Shown here piece by piece: positions 24,637 to 36,504 of a DNA stretch of 64,000 nt (positions within the stretch are counted from its first letter, which is position 1; every line of letters starts with the position of its first letter). The notes beneath the pieces are model-generated. The model was not told the origin of the DNA. It saw only the letters and a list, made by a program, of their open reading frames with translations, and did not search any database. The stretch lies in NCBI GenBank assembly GCA_019722365.1, contig JADFUC010001534.1, positions 62,001 to 126,000 of the forward strand, given 5' to 3'. The stretch comes from Lithospermum erythrorhizon (Eukaryota > Streptophyta > Magnoliopsida > Boraginales > Boraginaceae). A program made the translations under genes and the position numbers.

Positions 24637-25448
24637 AGTTTATAAGTAGAATATTTAATAATATGATGAATTTTATGTTTTTGGTCACCTTCAATTTAAA
24701 TAAAATATGACATCCTACTTAAATTTATACATTTAAATTTTGCAATAGGGAATATTAATTTGTACTTATATAAAATTATAAATTATACATTTAAATTTTT
24801 AATAATAATGAAATTTTTTTTGGCCCCCTTTCACATTAAATTAGAATTACCATTTATTAAATAAATTCAATTAAACTTGACCTTGAATTATAGGTATAAT
24901 TATATGATTCTTGTATTTATACATGAACAGCGTCATCTCAATATAAATTGTTGGTCGTCTTCCATATCTTGCATTTCTACCTCTAGTGACTAGACCAACC
25001 TGTAGAATTACATGATTCTTGGCTTTAGTTACTGGACCAGCAACCGGTCTGGTGGGTAGAATAGCAAGACTATCACAATCACACATTGTAAAAAACAAAT
25101 TCCCCGAAAAAAATATAGGTCCCATTTCTTGACACAACAACGTAATAAGTGATTTGTTAGTTTAAATAAAAATTGTTTTAAAACCTAAATATTATACATA
25201 TGAAAGTTGTTTATTAATGTGTCAACCAATAAATTCAATTGACTTTTAACCTCTCTTTCCTTGTAGATCGGCAATTTGTGACTAACCATTCCCATGTAAG
25301 TCATTTGGTCAGAAACTTGGCTACATTTGATCCACAAACATTAGGTTGTCTTAATCTATGTCAAACTCTATCCAATCTTGTGCAAAGTGCAAACCATACT
25401 AAACCAGATAAAGAAAAACCTCAAAAACAAACACACAAAGAAAACAAC
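24637..25448. other. Upstream region and 5' leader of OHP2
   Basis: A+T-rich. The OHP2 frame stays open upstream from 25239, but that extension has no transit-peptide or family similarity, so I treat it as untranslated leader. Light-response boxes could not be named with confidence. Confidence 0.4.
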
Positions 25449-26497
25449 ATGTCCTTAGCATCATCTTCTTCATTCTCATGCATCAAACTAACATCACCAT
25501 CATCATCTTCTACTTCTACCATTTTGAGATATTATTCTACAAACAAGCCTAATGTTCTTACTACCATAAGAAACTCTCAAGCTGAAGGGCCTTTGAGAAG
25601 ACCAGTTGCTCAACCACCAACTCCTGTTAAGCCAATTACTCCTTCATCATCACCACCACCTTCACAAGATTCGACGCCGCCGACGAAGCAAGTGGTGGTG
25701 GACAAGAATGTGATCACTACTGAGTTCCAGAGGCAAAAAGCTAAGGAACTTCAAGAATACTTCAAGAAGAAGAAGCTTGAAGAAGCTAATCAAGGCCCTT
25801 TCTTTGGTTTCATTAACAAGAATGAGATCTCTAATGGAAGGTATGGAGAAATCCTTCTTGCCCTTCTTTTCTGTTAATGTACACAATCCATGGTTCCACT
25901 CAAATCAATGACTATAATAACTTGTTGAGAGTAGCCTAGGACCATCTCATATCATGTAGCATTTTTTTTTTTTTGATCATGTGGACGAAATGGATAGATG
26001 TCTTTATATTATGTTTCTAATCAATGGTTAAACTCTAAAATTAATTGAAAATAAGTACGGACGGGACAATGTAAAACAGATCGTATATTTTAGCATATTT
26101 AATGTGAAATGGATACTCTTCAACACAATCTGTGTAATTTCAATATTTGGATTGATTGCTTTATACGGAGTATGATATATTATGTCTATTAAATATTAAG
26201 TAATATCATACATAGTGATAGAACTCAAGCCTTTCCAAATAAAATATAAAACTATAGAATCAATGTATCTTGTGACATAACAAGTTATGATCTGTTTGGA
26301 TTGGGGGTATTACAACTGCTTGTGATATCTGTGAATTGAGAGTGTTAATTCATCTTTTATATTTGCTTTCTTGTTTTTGCAGATGGGCTATGTTTGGCTT
26401 TGCTGTTGGAATGTTGACAGAGTATGCAACAGGTTCCAACTTTGTTGATCAAGTTAAGATTCTTCTTTCAAACTTTGGAATTGTAGATCTTGAATGA
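25449..26497 (+). CDS. OHP2: One-helix protein 2, chloroplast
   Basis: A nucleus-encoded, LHC-like (ELIP/SEP superfamily) thylakoid protein with one membrane helix. In Arabidopsis OHP2 pairs with OHP1 and HCF244 to bring chlorophyll to newly made photosystem II D1 protein. Two exons, 25449-25840 and 26383-26497, join within an Arg codon to give 168 residues. Residues 1 to about 42 form a Ser/Thr-rich chloroplast transit peptide. Next come EGPLRRP, a Pro-rich linker (55-80), a charged helix (EFQRQKAKELQEYFKKKKLEEA, 92-113) and FFGF. The chlorophyll-binding helix follows, NEISNGRWAMFGFAVGML (125-142), with the conserved E126, N129 and R131 of the E-x2-N-G-R signature, and the ending is DQVKILLSNFGIVDLE. 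The start Met is chosen from the transit peptide and family length. All key residues are present. Confidence 0.95.
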
Positions 26498-28670
26498 GAA
26501 TCTGCTTGATAAGCAAGGTTATTGTTATAATATATCCCCATGTGAAGTTTTTTGTTGTATCATCACCAGCTTCTATTGCAACTTTTTGTAGGTATAATTC
26601 GTTCAGTCCCATTTGCTTGAAGCATAAACATTCTACATGTGTTATCTTGAAACTAATTTATACAGTCTTATATGTATGTGACGTCTCCAATCATAATAAT
26701 GGTTTCGACAAATTTTTCGCATAGTTGCTGACTCTCCTCCTTTCCCGGCTATGGGTTGACAATGTTACACAGTAACACAGATGAAGAAATACAACCCTTC
26801 TCATTTCCGGACTTGAGACCAGCAATATAACCCAATATTCTCACTTCCAGTAACCTTCCAAGCAGGGAACAAACTGCCAAATGACCAAAACAAGCCTTTA
26901 CGTGATTTATACTTCAATGTTTCGATGATGATGGCTTTCTATGATGGAAGGGATGCCACTAGACATGGCAAACAAATCGGGCTACCGGACTATTCGTGAG
27001 CTTGGCACCTTAGCTCAGGTCGAGCCCGGCCCAGGCCCCAGTAGCCCACGAACGGCCCCCGGTATCTAGTTTTCAAAACAACCGAGGAAAGTATATACGA
27101 ATTAACATCTCTAATTGGTACGATAGTGTACGGCCAACAACAATAACCTGCATCAGCTCTAATCAAAATTTTGAAAAAAGGGGTTGCAAATGTGATACAA
27201 TTTTGTCTCTAATATTTCTGGTAGCTCACCTGCCATTCACCACAATCCATACGTAACATTTCTGAGTGGAAAAGACAAATCAGAAAGACATGCAACAAAA
27301 TTAGAAGAGTCCAAACAACTTTTGAAGCAATCAAGTGTTCTTTTCATTAATTGAATAAAATATTGCTTATATAATCTTAGTCTGCTCTGCTTTATCATCT
27401 TAAAGTCAGTTTATTTTGTATTAAGCTCAACAATTTCTATTAGCTTCCTCAAAGTACGATCTCATATTGTAATTTTGGCTTGGAAATTGCTGTTAAAGTT
27501 AGTAATACTATCAACATTACAATTTACAAAGAAGCGTGACCACTAGTTTTGTCTTCTAGTCTTTGTCCGGGTATAATATATGCTTTATTTTACTTTGCAA
27601 TTTCAAGATTCTTTGCAACGTTTGGATGGCTGAAAATGTGATTTAGTCCGATTTATTATCATAAGATTTCTTATAGATAAAACAATCAATAATGTCAAAT
27701 ACAAACAATAATAAAAAATTTGCCTTGATTCATCTATGTTTTAAACAGAAACCTTCATATTTAGCATTGGTTATCTTAAAATTAAGGGTGCCTCTGACTT
27801 ATGGAGTTAAATCGAACTCGTAAAATGTTACCTAAAAATGCCCTAAAAATAATATGTATTATTATTGTATTAAAAATGTGTTAACACTTAACAATACGTA
27901 TGTTTTGAAACATCAAATTTTTGTTACTAAAAGAGATGTATAATTCATTGAAGTTGATTGAATTTGAAATATCATTTCTTATATATATGAGTTTGAATAG
28001 GTTTTAAGCTTAGAGTTCAGAACATTTCTTAAATGTTCATATTTTTTATTACTGTGTTGATTTTTGAAATTCATAATACATTTTTTTTTTGTTATTACAC
28101 TGTTATGTGTATACAAATGCCCAAAAATATATAATAGATTAAAATTAATATAGTGTCAATGAAATCAATTTCAGTGCCGTTTTTAGGCCTAACAACCTAA
28201 GCCATTATTGCCCTGTTTGAACAATTCTTGACTTATCCTATAATCATATATGCCAGCATATTTATTATACGTTTCCTTGACCCTAGTTAGTGTTTCCTTC
28301 GCTTTCGGCAGTTTATGCTGAAAATAGATTTGATTCTCTCAAGTTATACACATGAGAATCTTTAACCTTGTGTAAAGTGAAAGATCTAAAGGTCACCAAA
28401 ATCTCAAAAGAATGTAAGACTAAAGAGATGACTAGTTTTTGGCATTTCAACTTTTCAACACACTCCTTAAGGAAAACAATACTCATTATAACATGATAAT
28501 TAGTTTGCAGACTCATAATCATTTTAGAATAATTACCCCATCATCATCTACTAAACATTCACACTCACCAAAACATTTTTACTCACTTTTTTAGTATCGC
28601 ATTTACTTTTACATTTGTTGGACAAGAATTTTGGGAAACAAAATCGAGCATGCATCCTAATAGAAATGAA
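26498..28670. other. Intergenic DNA downstream of OHP2
   Basis: No gene found. A GC-rich patch at about 26958-27065 (AACAAATCGGGCTACCGG, GAGCCCGGCCCAGGCCCC) resembles one end of a plant hAT element. The remainder is A+T-rich with no recognisable feature. Confidence 0.4.
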
Positions 28671-29334
28671 TAATTAATAGGCTTTTTTCCGGTTTTCGTA
28701 CTTTGGTAAATTGCCTCCTCTAAGATTATCTTCTCAAATCCCCTACAACTTTGTATATTTTCAAGTAGACTTATTATATCACACAGGGCTTGTCTAGTGT
28801 GGTTTATCATTTGTAAGTTATTGTGCCACCCGAGATTTATCCAGTGCGCACTCAAAGAGTAGCGGCTGCAGGTCTCCCGACTTATTACGGTTCATTTTCA
28901 CCATTAAAATAGACGCGAAGGTGAGGAGATTCTTTGGTGAAAATTTTAAGTTTGGGTTTCTCTCAATTCTTATTTGGATTTTGGTCCGTTCACTCCGTTT
29001 AAAGTGAGAAATTATTTGAGAGAAATTATTTGGATTTTGGTCCGTTCTCTCAATTCTTTAGAACATGAAAGCAAATAAATCGATTTTTCATTTCAATTTC
29101 CTGATTTACCCTCGGTTAAAGTGAGAAATTAAGCAATATTCTCTGGTATTTGTGCCCCATGTCCTTGTCTTCACGTCTATGTTAACGGTGAAAATGGAGG
29201 TCAGGGGTACGGTATTTAAAAAGAATCAAAATTGTAGGAGATAATTTGAAAAATAAATCGCTAGAATTTTACGAGATAAATTAAAAAGTTCGTCAAAGTT
29301 CTAAGGATGGGAAGAAAAAAAAGGCAAATTAATA
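28671..29334. mobile_element. Non-coding long-TIR element, Mutator-like
   Basis: A 646-bp element (28680-29325) whose two halves fold back on each other. The outer ends (GGCTTTTTTCC against the complement of GAAAAAAAAGGC), a middle block (TTATCTTCTCAAATCCCCTACAA against TTATCTCCTACAATTTT) and an inner block (CATTTTCACC-TTAA-ATAGACG) all match in inverted order. It is flanked by a near-perfect 9-bp duplication, TAATTAATA at 28671-28679 and AAATTAATA at 29326-29334, the size that Mutator-like transposases make. No transposase is encoded. Two short open frames inside are by-products of the inverted arms. A direct repeat (TTATTTGGATTTTGGTCCGT) sits in the centre. Confidence 0.7.
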
Positions 29335-29817
29335 AACATATATAAATATATAATTCTATATTCAAAGCAACATCTCTATCACCCTTTCAAACTTTTCCCG
29401 TGAAAAGCCCAACAGCCTGACACTCTCCTTAACTATGCATGCTTCTTACTCTCTTGAGTCTCTGTGTTGTGTGTGATATATTTTTGTAACCATTCATTTC
29501 CTGCCGTTACATTCACTTCTTGTTTGCTAGCATATGAAAAAAATGCAATCATGATTCATGGATGACTAAATGTGATGAATTAATCATTCTTTTAAACTTT
29601 AGTTGTTTGTGTTTTGATATTTGAATTTAAGAACTAATGATGATTCTTGATAAGTAGTGTAGCTTGAATACTTTTAGGATTAATTTGTTCTATGTGAATA
29701 ACCATAAAAAGATTAATTTAAATAAATATGGTATGAAATCTAACTCATTCATTCAACATAATTAATTAAAATAATTTAAAAAATTTAAGGGATTCGGATA
29801 GTTTTGGAGATACTGAC

Positions 29818-30035
29818 AGGGGCACTCACTGTGAGGGATAAAGTCAAAGGTTCAAACTTGGCCGCCCAATTAAAAAAAAACAAACTAAAAAATAAACTGT
29901 TATACTATTTTAAACTCGGTCATTCAATTAAAAAAAAACAAACTAAAATTAAATCAAGTTATACTATCTTAAACCTTTGGCCGTCTAATTAAAAACAAAC
30001 TAAGAATTAAACCGGGTTGTACTATCTTATGCTTA
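29818..30035 (+). repeat. Minisatellite, three units of about 60 bp
   Basis: Three consecutive units of the form AAACT-GG-C-TCAATTAAAA followed by AAACAAACTAAAAATTAAA and TTATACTATCTTAAAC run from about 29855 to 30030. They are preceded by a SINE-like passage (GGGGCACTCACTGTGAGGG ... AAGGTTCAAACTTGG), so they may be the multiplied tail of a small tRNA-derived element. Confidence 0.65.
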
Positions 30036-30690
30036 TTTTCCATTGTTCAATAATTTTTCGGATGAATTAAAGATTACTTCTTTTCATTTAACATTTTTGA
30101 TGTGAAGACAATGAAGCTTTGAACATGAATATCTTTTAATATATAATGAAATTAGTAAAAATAAGTATAATTTAAGGGAAAAAAATTCAATCACATCAAT
30201 TTTTTAATTATTATAATAATGAATAAAAAGTTATTTTATAGTAAAAGCTTATGCTTGAAAACTGGAAACAACTACTAAAATAAGTTTTAGGAGTATATAA
30301 TTTCAAACAACTTTATTTTAACCTGGAAAAGCTAGTCTATTATTAAAATAGTAATTTAAAATTTTCAGAATTACTTATATAAAAATTTTATTTAAAAGTA
30401 ATCAAATTATTGAAGTATAATCATATGAGTATCAAAAGAATACATTTATGTACATAGTTGGATCAATTTGGTAATTACTTTGTCAAGTAACATAATAGGC
30501 CACACTTTTCATATTGACCAACACATAACATAATCCATACTAATTAAATAATCACCAACTCCCTATTAATATGCCTCAAAGCCTTATCCTTCCTCCACAA
30601 CATTGAGCAGCATAATAAACTTCCTAGTCAGTAGTCACCTCTAGACATAAGTAGCTTAAAAAATATTCCATAGAAGTTTCAGTTTCTCCA
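30036..30690. other. Upstream region of the phytocyanin-like gene
   Basis: A+T-rich DNA with the promoter of the next gene. No motif is clear enough to report. Confidence 0.35.
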
Positions 30691-32301
30691 ATGGTGACTT
30701 TCATTTTCTTTATTTTTGCTCTGCTATTTCCACTTTCTCTGTCTGAAACAATTGTAGTAGATGGTGTCTCACAATGGAATAAACCAATTGTCCAAATTGG
30801 AGATTCTGTCAGTAAGTGTTTTCTTCCTCTTCACATTCTTGAATTACTATATTTTTAACAATGCAATATTAAATCATCTTAATAAATTAGTGTATTGTCT
30901 ATGTGTGTCACAGTATTCCAGCACAAGAATCACTACAATCTCTACATTTTCAAGAATCATGGAGCTTTCAACTCTTGCAACTTCACTCAAGCTACCCTTC
31001 TCACCAAGCAAAATTCCACATCATATACTGTAAGTTTCTTTCTCAATTATATTCATATAATAAGATAATTGCACAACAGTGCCTGAAAATTGGCAAAATT
31101 GATTCTTACAGTCATTCGAGTTTGGATTGGTGCAATGATAATCCCTGAAATTATAAACTTGTTGCTTAAATGGTCATTTTCTTCCACCAGCTTAATATTC
31201 AACCTAAGGACTACCATATTGCACCAATACAAACTCCAATGACCATTTTTTGCAACAAATTTTTAATTCCAAAGATTATCATTAGGCGAATGCAAACTTC
31301 GGAACTAAATATCGAATTGTGCTAAACTCCATAGATTGTTTGTGCAATTAACTCTTCATACAATTGAATGAACATATTGTCAATTGCATGTTTGTTTTGT
31401 TCAAATGAAGTGGTACCCATCACGCCCTGGCTTCTTCTACTTCTCCTTCAACAATGGGACAAACATGGCATGTGTAGAAGGCCACAAATTTGCAGTCAAA
31501 GTTTCTACAACCCCACCACCAGAAACTCAGCCATCACAACCACCAGAGCAGCCACATTTACCCGATGCGCCGCCACGCAGTTCTGGTGGTGGGATTGTGT
31601 CATCATCTCCAGCATATCCTTGGCCATTTAGGCCTAGAGAAGGGGTGGGGGCACCTAGTCTAGCACCAACAAGTCAAATGGTGCCTGCTAATAGTCCAAT
31701 GATGGGAGGTGAAGGTGGTGCATTTCCCTTTATTGATAGCAACCCTGCTGTTCCTTTGCCTACTGGTGTAGTGGATTCTGCAACTTTTGGTCCTGGTCCA
31801 ACTTCTGGTGTTTTTCAAAGACAGGTTAGGCTCTTTCTTTTTTTTCTCTTTTTTTTTTAGTGGCATGCAACCAAAATATCTTTTGCAGAATTTTTTCAAT
31901 AAAATAATCAATTTTATATTGAAGGTATAATTAGTTTATACTCCTTGGTTACATATTATGTGATTATTTAATTAAAAAGTATTTTATTAAGTAGTTATGA
32001 AAGATTACTATCAATTCTAAATAAAGTGAAACACTTTAAATCAGCAATTATTAAGATAAAATAGGAAAATGAGTTTAAAAAGTACATTAAATTCTTGAAA
32101 ACAACGTAACACATGTTATGAAAAATAATTTTTTTACTACATAATCTCATATTATGTTATGGAGATAGTATTCCTGTATATTTTGTTATTAATGAAACAA
32201 TGGGTCTCATTTCTTTCTATATTGTATGGATTGTGCAGATGGTGGGGTATTTGGCACTTCAAGGAGCTTTTTGTTGTATGGTTGTTTTGATGCTCCTTTG
32301 A
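30691..32301 (+). CDS. Phytocyanin-like (early nodulin-like) protein, ligand-poor
   Basis: A secreted, membrane-anchored cupredoxin-fold protein of the plant phytocyanin group, whose members sit at the cell surface. Four exons, 30691-30811, 30914-31029, 31411-31824 and 32239-32301, join in frame to give 237 residues. Residues 1-18 form a signal peptide (MVTFIFFIFALLFPLSLS). The plastocyanin-like domain (about 19-110) includes WNKPIVQIGDSVIF, KNHYNLYIF, NSCNF, WYPSRPGFFYFSF and ACVEGHKFAVKV. A Pro/Ser/Gly-rich region (111-205) of arabinogalactan-like character follows, then a hydrophobic end (218-237) fitting a GPI-anchor signal or membrane helix. Copper sites are incomplete. His47 may be the first ligand, and Cys100 and His104 stand four apart instead of the usual five; the Cys after that His and the Met/Gln ligand are missing. 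Like many early nodulin-like proteins it probably does not bind copper as type 1. The in vivo role is unknown. Confidence 0.85.
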
Positions 32302-32586
32302 TGGATTTTTGCATTTTGTACTCTTATTTTTAGGAATGTAGAGTAGAGAGGGACAGCCTGGATTTGTTTAATTTGCACTAAAGTAGTTTAACATGATTAT
32401 CTTTGACCATGTGTAATTGCTAATCCTTTATGCTACTTTGGAATCAAATCATTACCATGTTACTTTTAATCTATCTTTTCTCTTCAGTACTATATTTGAT
32501 TGTAAAATGAAGGATGACATGAATAAATTAAAGTTCTAATGAGATCATATTGTTGATTTAACAATAATATGTAAACTATAACACAT

Positions 32587-32800
32587 CCTTTCCAATAACA
32601 TTTACTTGTTATCCTAAAGTAATATACACAAATTAATAAAAATAAAAATTAGTCTAAAAGTATATAGAAAATATAGAATACCAATTAATTAAAACTATAT
32701 CATTGATTGATTGATAATTTAATAAAAAAAATCAGTCAAAAAATAATATTAAAAATGTAGAAGAATAATTTACTATGTTAGAATGACAAGAAAAATGGAT
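32587..32800. mobile_element. Worn Stowaway-like MITE
   Basis: The body aligns with the MITE at 23299-23548 (ATTAGTCTAAAAGTATAT-GAAAATATAGAATACCA, ATATCATTGATTGATTGATAATTTA, ATTTACTATGTTAGAATGACAA). The terminal repeats are mostly lost. Confidence 0.5.
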
Positions 32801-33120
32801 TTTTGTTACACATTTTTTTGTTACACCTGCGATAGCGTAACGAATACGACCTTTTGCTATGCTTTTTGTAGCATAACAAAAAGTTAACTCCATTGTTACT
32901 ATATTTATGACGTAACAAAAAGAAAAATGTATTTTATGACGAAAGTATTTGTTACTCTCGCGATCTCGTAACTACTGATACTTATTTGTTATAATAATAG
33001 AATAGTAACAAAAAATGTTCTTATTTATTATGCCTATTGGATGTAACAAATAATTAAATATTATTTGTTATACCTTATTGTCTTTTGTAACACCAACATG
33101 TCGTCACAAACAATAATCGA
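32800..33120. repeat. Cluster of GTAACAAA / TTTGTTAC motifs
   Basis: About ten copies of TTTGTTAC or its complement GTAACAAA lie within 320 bp. Two copies share a longer palindrome-like form (TTTGTTAC, then CTGCGAT or CTCGCGAT, then GTAAC). Clustered short subterminal repeats in both orientations are a feature of CACTA (En/Spm) transposon ends. The preceding GACAAGAAAAATGG could be a worn CACTACAAGAAA terminus. No transposase and no second end are visible. Confidence 0.4.
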
Positions 33121-33625
33121 CATTTTGATAAGTTATTATTATAATATAGTACCCCTCCAATTATTTAATCGTTGTTGTCCTTTTTTAGTGTCAAACTTCC
33201 ATCATCAATTATTTTCAGTATTAAATATTGACATGAAAAGATCATACGCACAACTAAAATCATTACAAAAATTTGAATCTACTATTAATATGGACAATTG
33301 ATTATTTATAATGACAGAGGATTAAGATTCAAATTTACAAAAATAAAAAATAAAAATAATATTAACTTATTTTTAAAAATATTAAATTATTTTAAAAAAA
33401 TATTATCTATTCTTATTATTCAATAATGCTTTTTATTAAAAATAATACTACGGAGAGTTATTTACTTTTGTAAAATAATATTATTTATTCTTATAATTTG
33501 ATTTTTTTTATTTAATAGTGCTTTCTAATATAAGTAAAATTATCTAAGTTTATTTATTAGTTCTTTATAATTATAAATAAAATTATAGTGTATACGATTT
33601 TGAATTATTTTGATAATAAATGATA
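33121..33625. other. Very A+T-rich intergenic DNA
   Basis: Runs of A and T with no recognisable feature. Confidence 0.4.
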
Positions 33626-33861
33626 CTCTCTCCAATCCAAAATAATTGACTTTCTCACATATTGAGGTAAATCTTTAATCTTCAATTAATATTTATTTAT
33701 ATTATTATAAAAAATTAAAAAATTAATATTATGAAAAGTATTTTGGAAAAGACGAATCTAATTATATAAATTTTATTTTTTAGAAAAATAATGAATAATG
33801 AATAATTGATTGTCAAAATTCAATTTCAAAAAAATTAAACGTCAATTGTTTTAGATTGGAG
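33626..33861. mobile_element. Stowaway-like MITE
   Basis: TA-flanked, 236 bp. The ends CTCTCTCCAATCCAAAATAATTGAC and the complement of GTCAATTGTTTTAGATTGGAG match as inverted repeats. Confidence 0.8.
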
Positions 33862-34239
33862 TAAATAAGAACAATTTATATTTAGATTTACTCCCTAAAA
33901 CCTAATCTCATTTTTATTGTCATCTTCTTCATCTCACACGAAGCACATACCACCATCTCACAAATTTTTTTCTTAGAGGCTTACTTTTATATGCTTAAAT
34001 GGTGCTAAATCTAATCTTGACCGTTGGATCACTTACCTTTTGATCCAATGACTAATATGCAATAAGGGCAGTTTGAGAATTCGGATTTTTTATATATAAA
34101 ATAAAAGTAAGATCGATTGTATATCTCAGGCCTTATTTTGCTCATTTTTCCTTTTGCTTTCTTTTTATTTTAGATTTGCATTTCTGGGGATTCATTTAAT
34201 TAAATTGCTTTAGATTTTGTAACCAATCATTCTATAAAC
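33862..34239. other. Intergenic DNA, no feature
   Basis: Includes the phrase CTTGACCGTTGGATCAC, common in plant repeats, but no element could be delimited. Confidence 0.35.
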
Positions 34240-34339
34240 ATGCCATTTTTAAGCAAATTTAAAATCAATCAAAATCCTCTCAAATCTTCGAATAAATACT
34301 TAAAAAATATGAAGCTAATTTTCATACCACTTAATTTCA

Positions 34340-35490
34340 TTTTAAATTGTATGGTATACCATTTTGTGTTTGGGTATGGTATGCATCAAAGAAGACTAAA
34401 ATACCATTATATTTTTTACTAACGATATGCAACTTATTTTAGAAAAATCCTTATTAACTGGACAGAACTGCATTATTTTTTATACTTGAATATGATAATA
34501 ATATCATATTGATATCTAAGTATGGTATGTAACACCATTACTAAAAATATCATTATAATATGATGGTGTTGTTACATAAGACGATGTGAAAAATTATATG
34601 TGATTATGTTTGAAATACCATTTCTATTATGGGTATGGTATGTAAAAGTAGTACTGAAATACCATATATTTTTTAATAATGGTATACACTAGTTTTATTA
34701 AGGATACAAGCAGGACTATATCAGAGAATGGTATAAATAGAATAAAAAATAACATATAGTATTACACAAATTGTATTAAAGAAATTCTCTAAATATTCAA
34801 CACATCACTTTATTTATTTTTTTCAACTTCCGTTTCTTCGGCTTTTCCAATCTTCTACCACATACTTCCTCATCTCTCTCATTTCGAAGTGCTAATCTCG
34901 CCTACGATGGTGGATATTGAATGATGGTTGTTGTGCGTCATTAGCTAAGTGTATCCAAAACACAAACACATGTCATCAACATTGTTATGTATAATGATTA
35001 TATGGTATACCATTCTATACATGATACGATATTTTTATAAATAAAACCAAATACCATTACACTTACCTGTGATGACATTCTAAACCACATAAATACAAAT
35101 TAAGTTTTCATATATGATATTACATTAATTGTTATGGAATTCAAAATGCATAATAAAATACCTCCAACTAAAATAATCAAATTACGTACATTAATACCAT
35201 CAAATAGTCATACATGGTATTATATTCATCAAAACAAATACAATTATATTCAAGAATATGGTATACCAATTTGTAAGGATACATGATATTTTTTTAAGTA
35301 TATAATATAAATTATTATATGCATTGATACGGGTATCGATAATATAATATCAAAGTAATTTTATTTTATATGAGAATATGTATGCTATACAATTTGTGTC
35401 AGGTACGGTATGTATTAGCAAGACATTAATACCAATCGTATAGTTACACATGATATTATATTCATCAAATCGATACCATTACATTCAATA
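34340..35490 (+). repeat. Degenerate dispersed repeat with GGTATGGTATG core
   Basis: At least five related units in the same orientation (near 34368, 34515, 34636, 35205 and 35400) share a GGTATGGTATGTA-like word, then about 20 bases, then AAATACCAT, then an ATGGTAT-like word. The units are 50-75 bp long and irregularly spaced. Each has a small dyad (GGTAT...ATACC). Non-coding. They could be subterminal repeats of a larger DNA transposon or an old minisatellite. Confidence 0.5.
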
Positions 35491-36267
35491 AGCGAGATAT
35501 CAAGATACTAACACTAAAGAATTTTAATAATCAAATCAAGTCATCTCCAAATCTACAACACCCCTACATTAGAAAATCATAACACTTGATTCATGAATTC
35601 ACACCCTAGGTTTCAAGCATCATCATACAAAACTACAATAAATTGATTTAACAAACAAACTTCAAAAAATAATTACAAGTAACAACAATAACATCACACA
35701 TCTAATACTGCATCAAACGAAATACAACATAATCCAAAGCAATTCAACCATGTTTTGTCAATTTCAACATAGATTTACTTTTAAATCAAGAAAATCAACT
35801 GAATTAGTACTCTAATGGTTCAAAAAAAGTATCTGCTTCTATTTTGCTATTTTCACCATTTTTATTCAATTTTTGTAATTTTTGGGTTTGATTATTGCTC
35901 CTTAACTTCGAATTTGCTTCAATGGAATTTTATTCTTACAATTTTTTTGAAAATTTGTGAGAATTTTTTTGGTTTTAATGTTGGTATTAGTATTTAATGA
36001 AATATATTTATTACAAAAAAAACTAATTAATAGGAGAATTAATATTAGTATTTAATTAATAAAAGATCTCCATTACAAAAAAGAAACTAATTAATAGCAT
36101 ACAGCTACTATATTGCCCTTAAAGCACCATACTTATAATCACAGAAGCATCTAAATACAAATTATAATCTTGTGTTTTCACTACTGGAGTTATGATTTAG
36201 TGAAATGACAGTTAGATGATTTTTGTGTAATAAGATGGAAGCCTAGAGAAGTAGTACTTAAGAGTTA
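35491..36267. other. A+T-rich intergenic DNA
   Basis: No gene or element recognised. A small local duplication with ACTAATTAATAG lies near 36020-36095. Confidence 0.35.
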
Positions 36268-36504
36268 CTCCTTCCATTTCAAATTAATTAATGCTTTTGA
36301 ATTCGTGTAACGCTGATTCAAATTATTTTTTATTTATATTTAAATAAAAAATAAAAAATTGCTATCATTGATTTATTTTAAATTTTCATAATATTATTAT
36401 TTTCTTTTGTAATTTTTTCATAATGTATATAAAAAAGTAATTGATAATCAAAGCCATAGTTCTCTCAAGTTAGAAAAAGTCGATTAATTTGAAATGGAAA
36501 ATAG
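36268..36504. mobile_element. Stowaway-like MITE
   Basis: TA-flanked, about 237 bp. CTCCTTCCATTTCAAATTAATT and the complement of AATTTGAAATGGAAAATAG form the terminal inverted repeats. Confidence 0.75.

Noticed and set aside
25239..25448. An in-frame 70-codon extension upstream of OHP2
   Set aside because: The transit peptide and family length support the Met at 25449; the extension has no organelle-targeting or family character.
28583..28855. A 90-codon minus-strand frame that looks protein-like
   Set aside because: It lies across the left part of the long-TIR element and is explained by that repeat; no family motif is visible.
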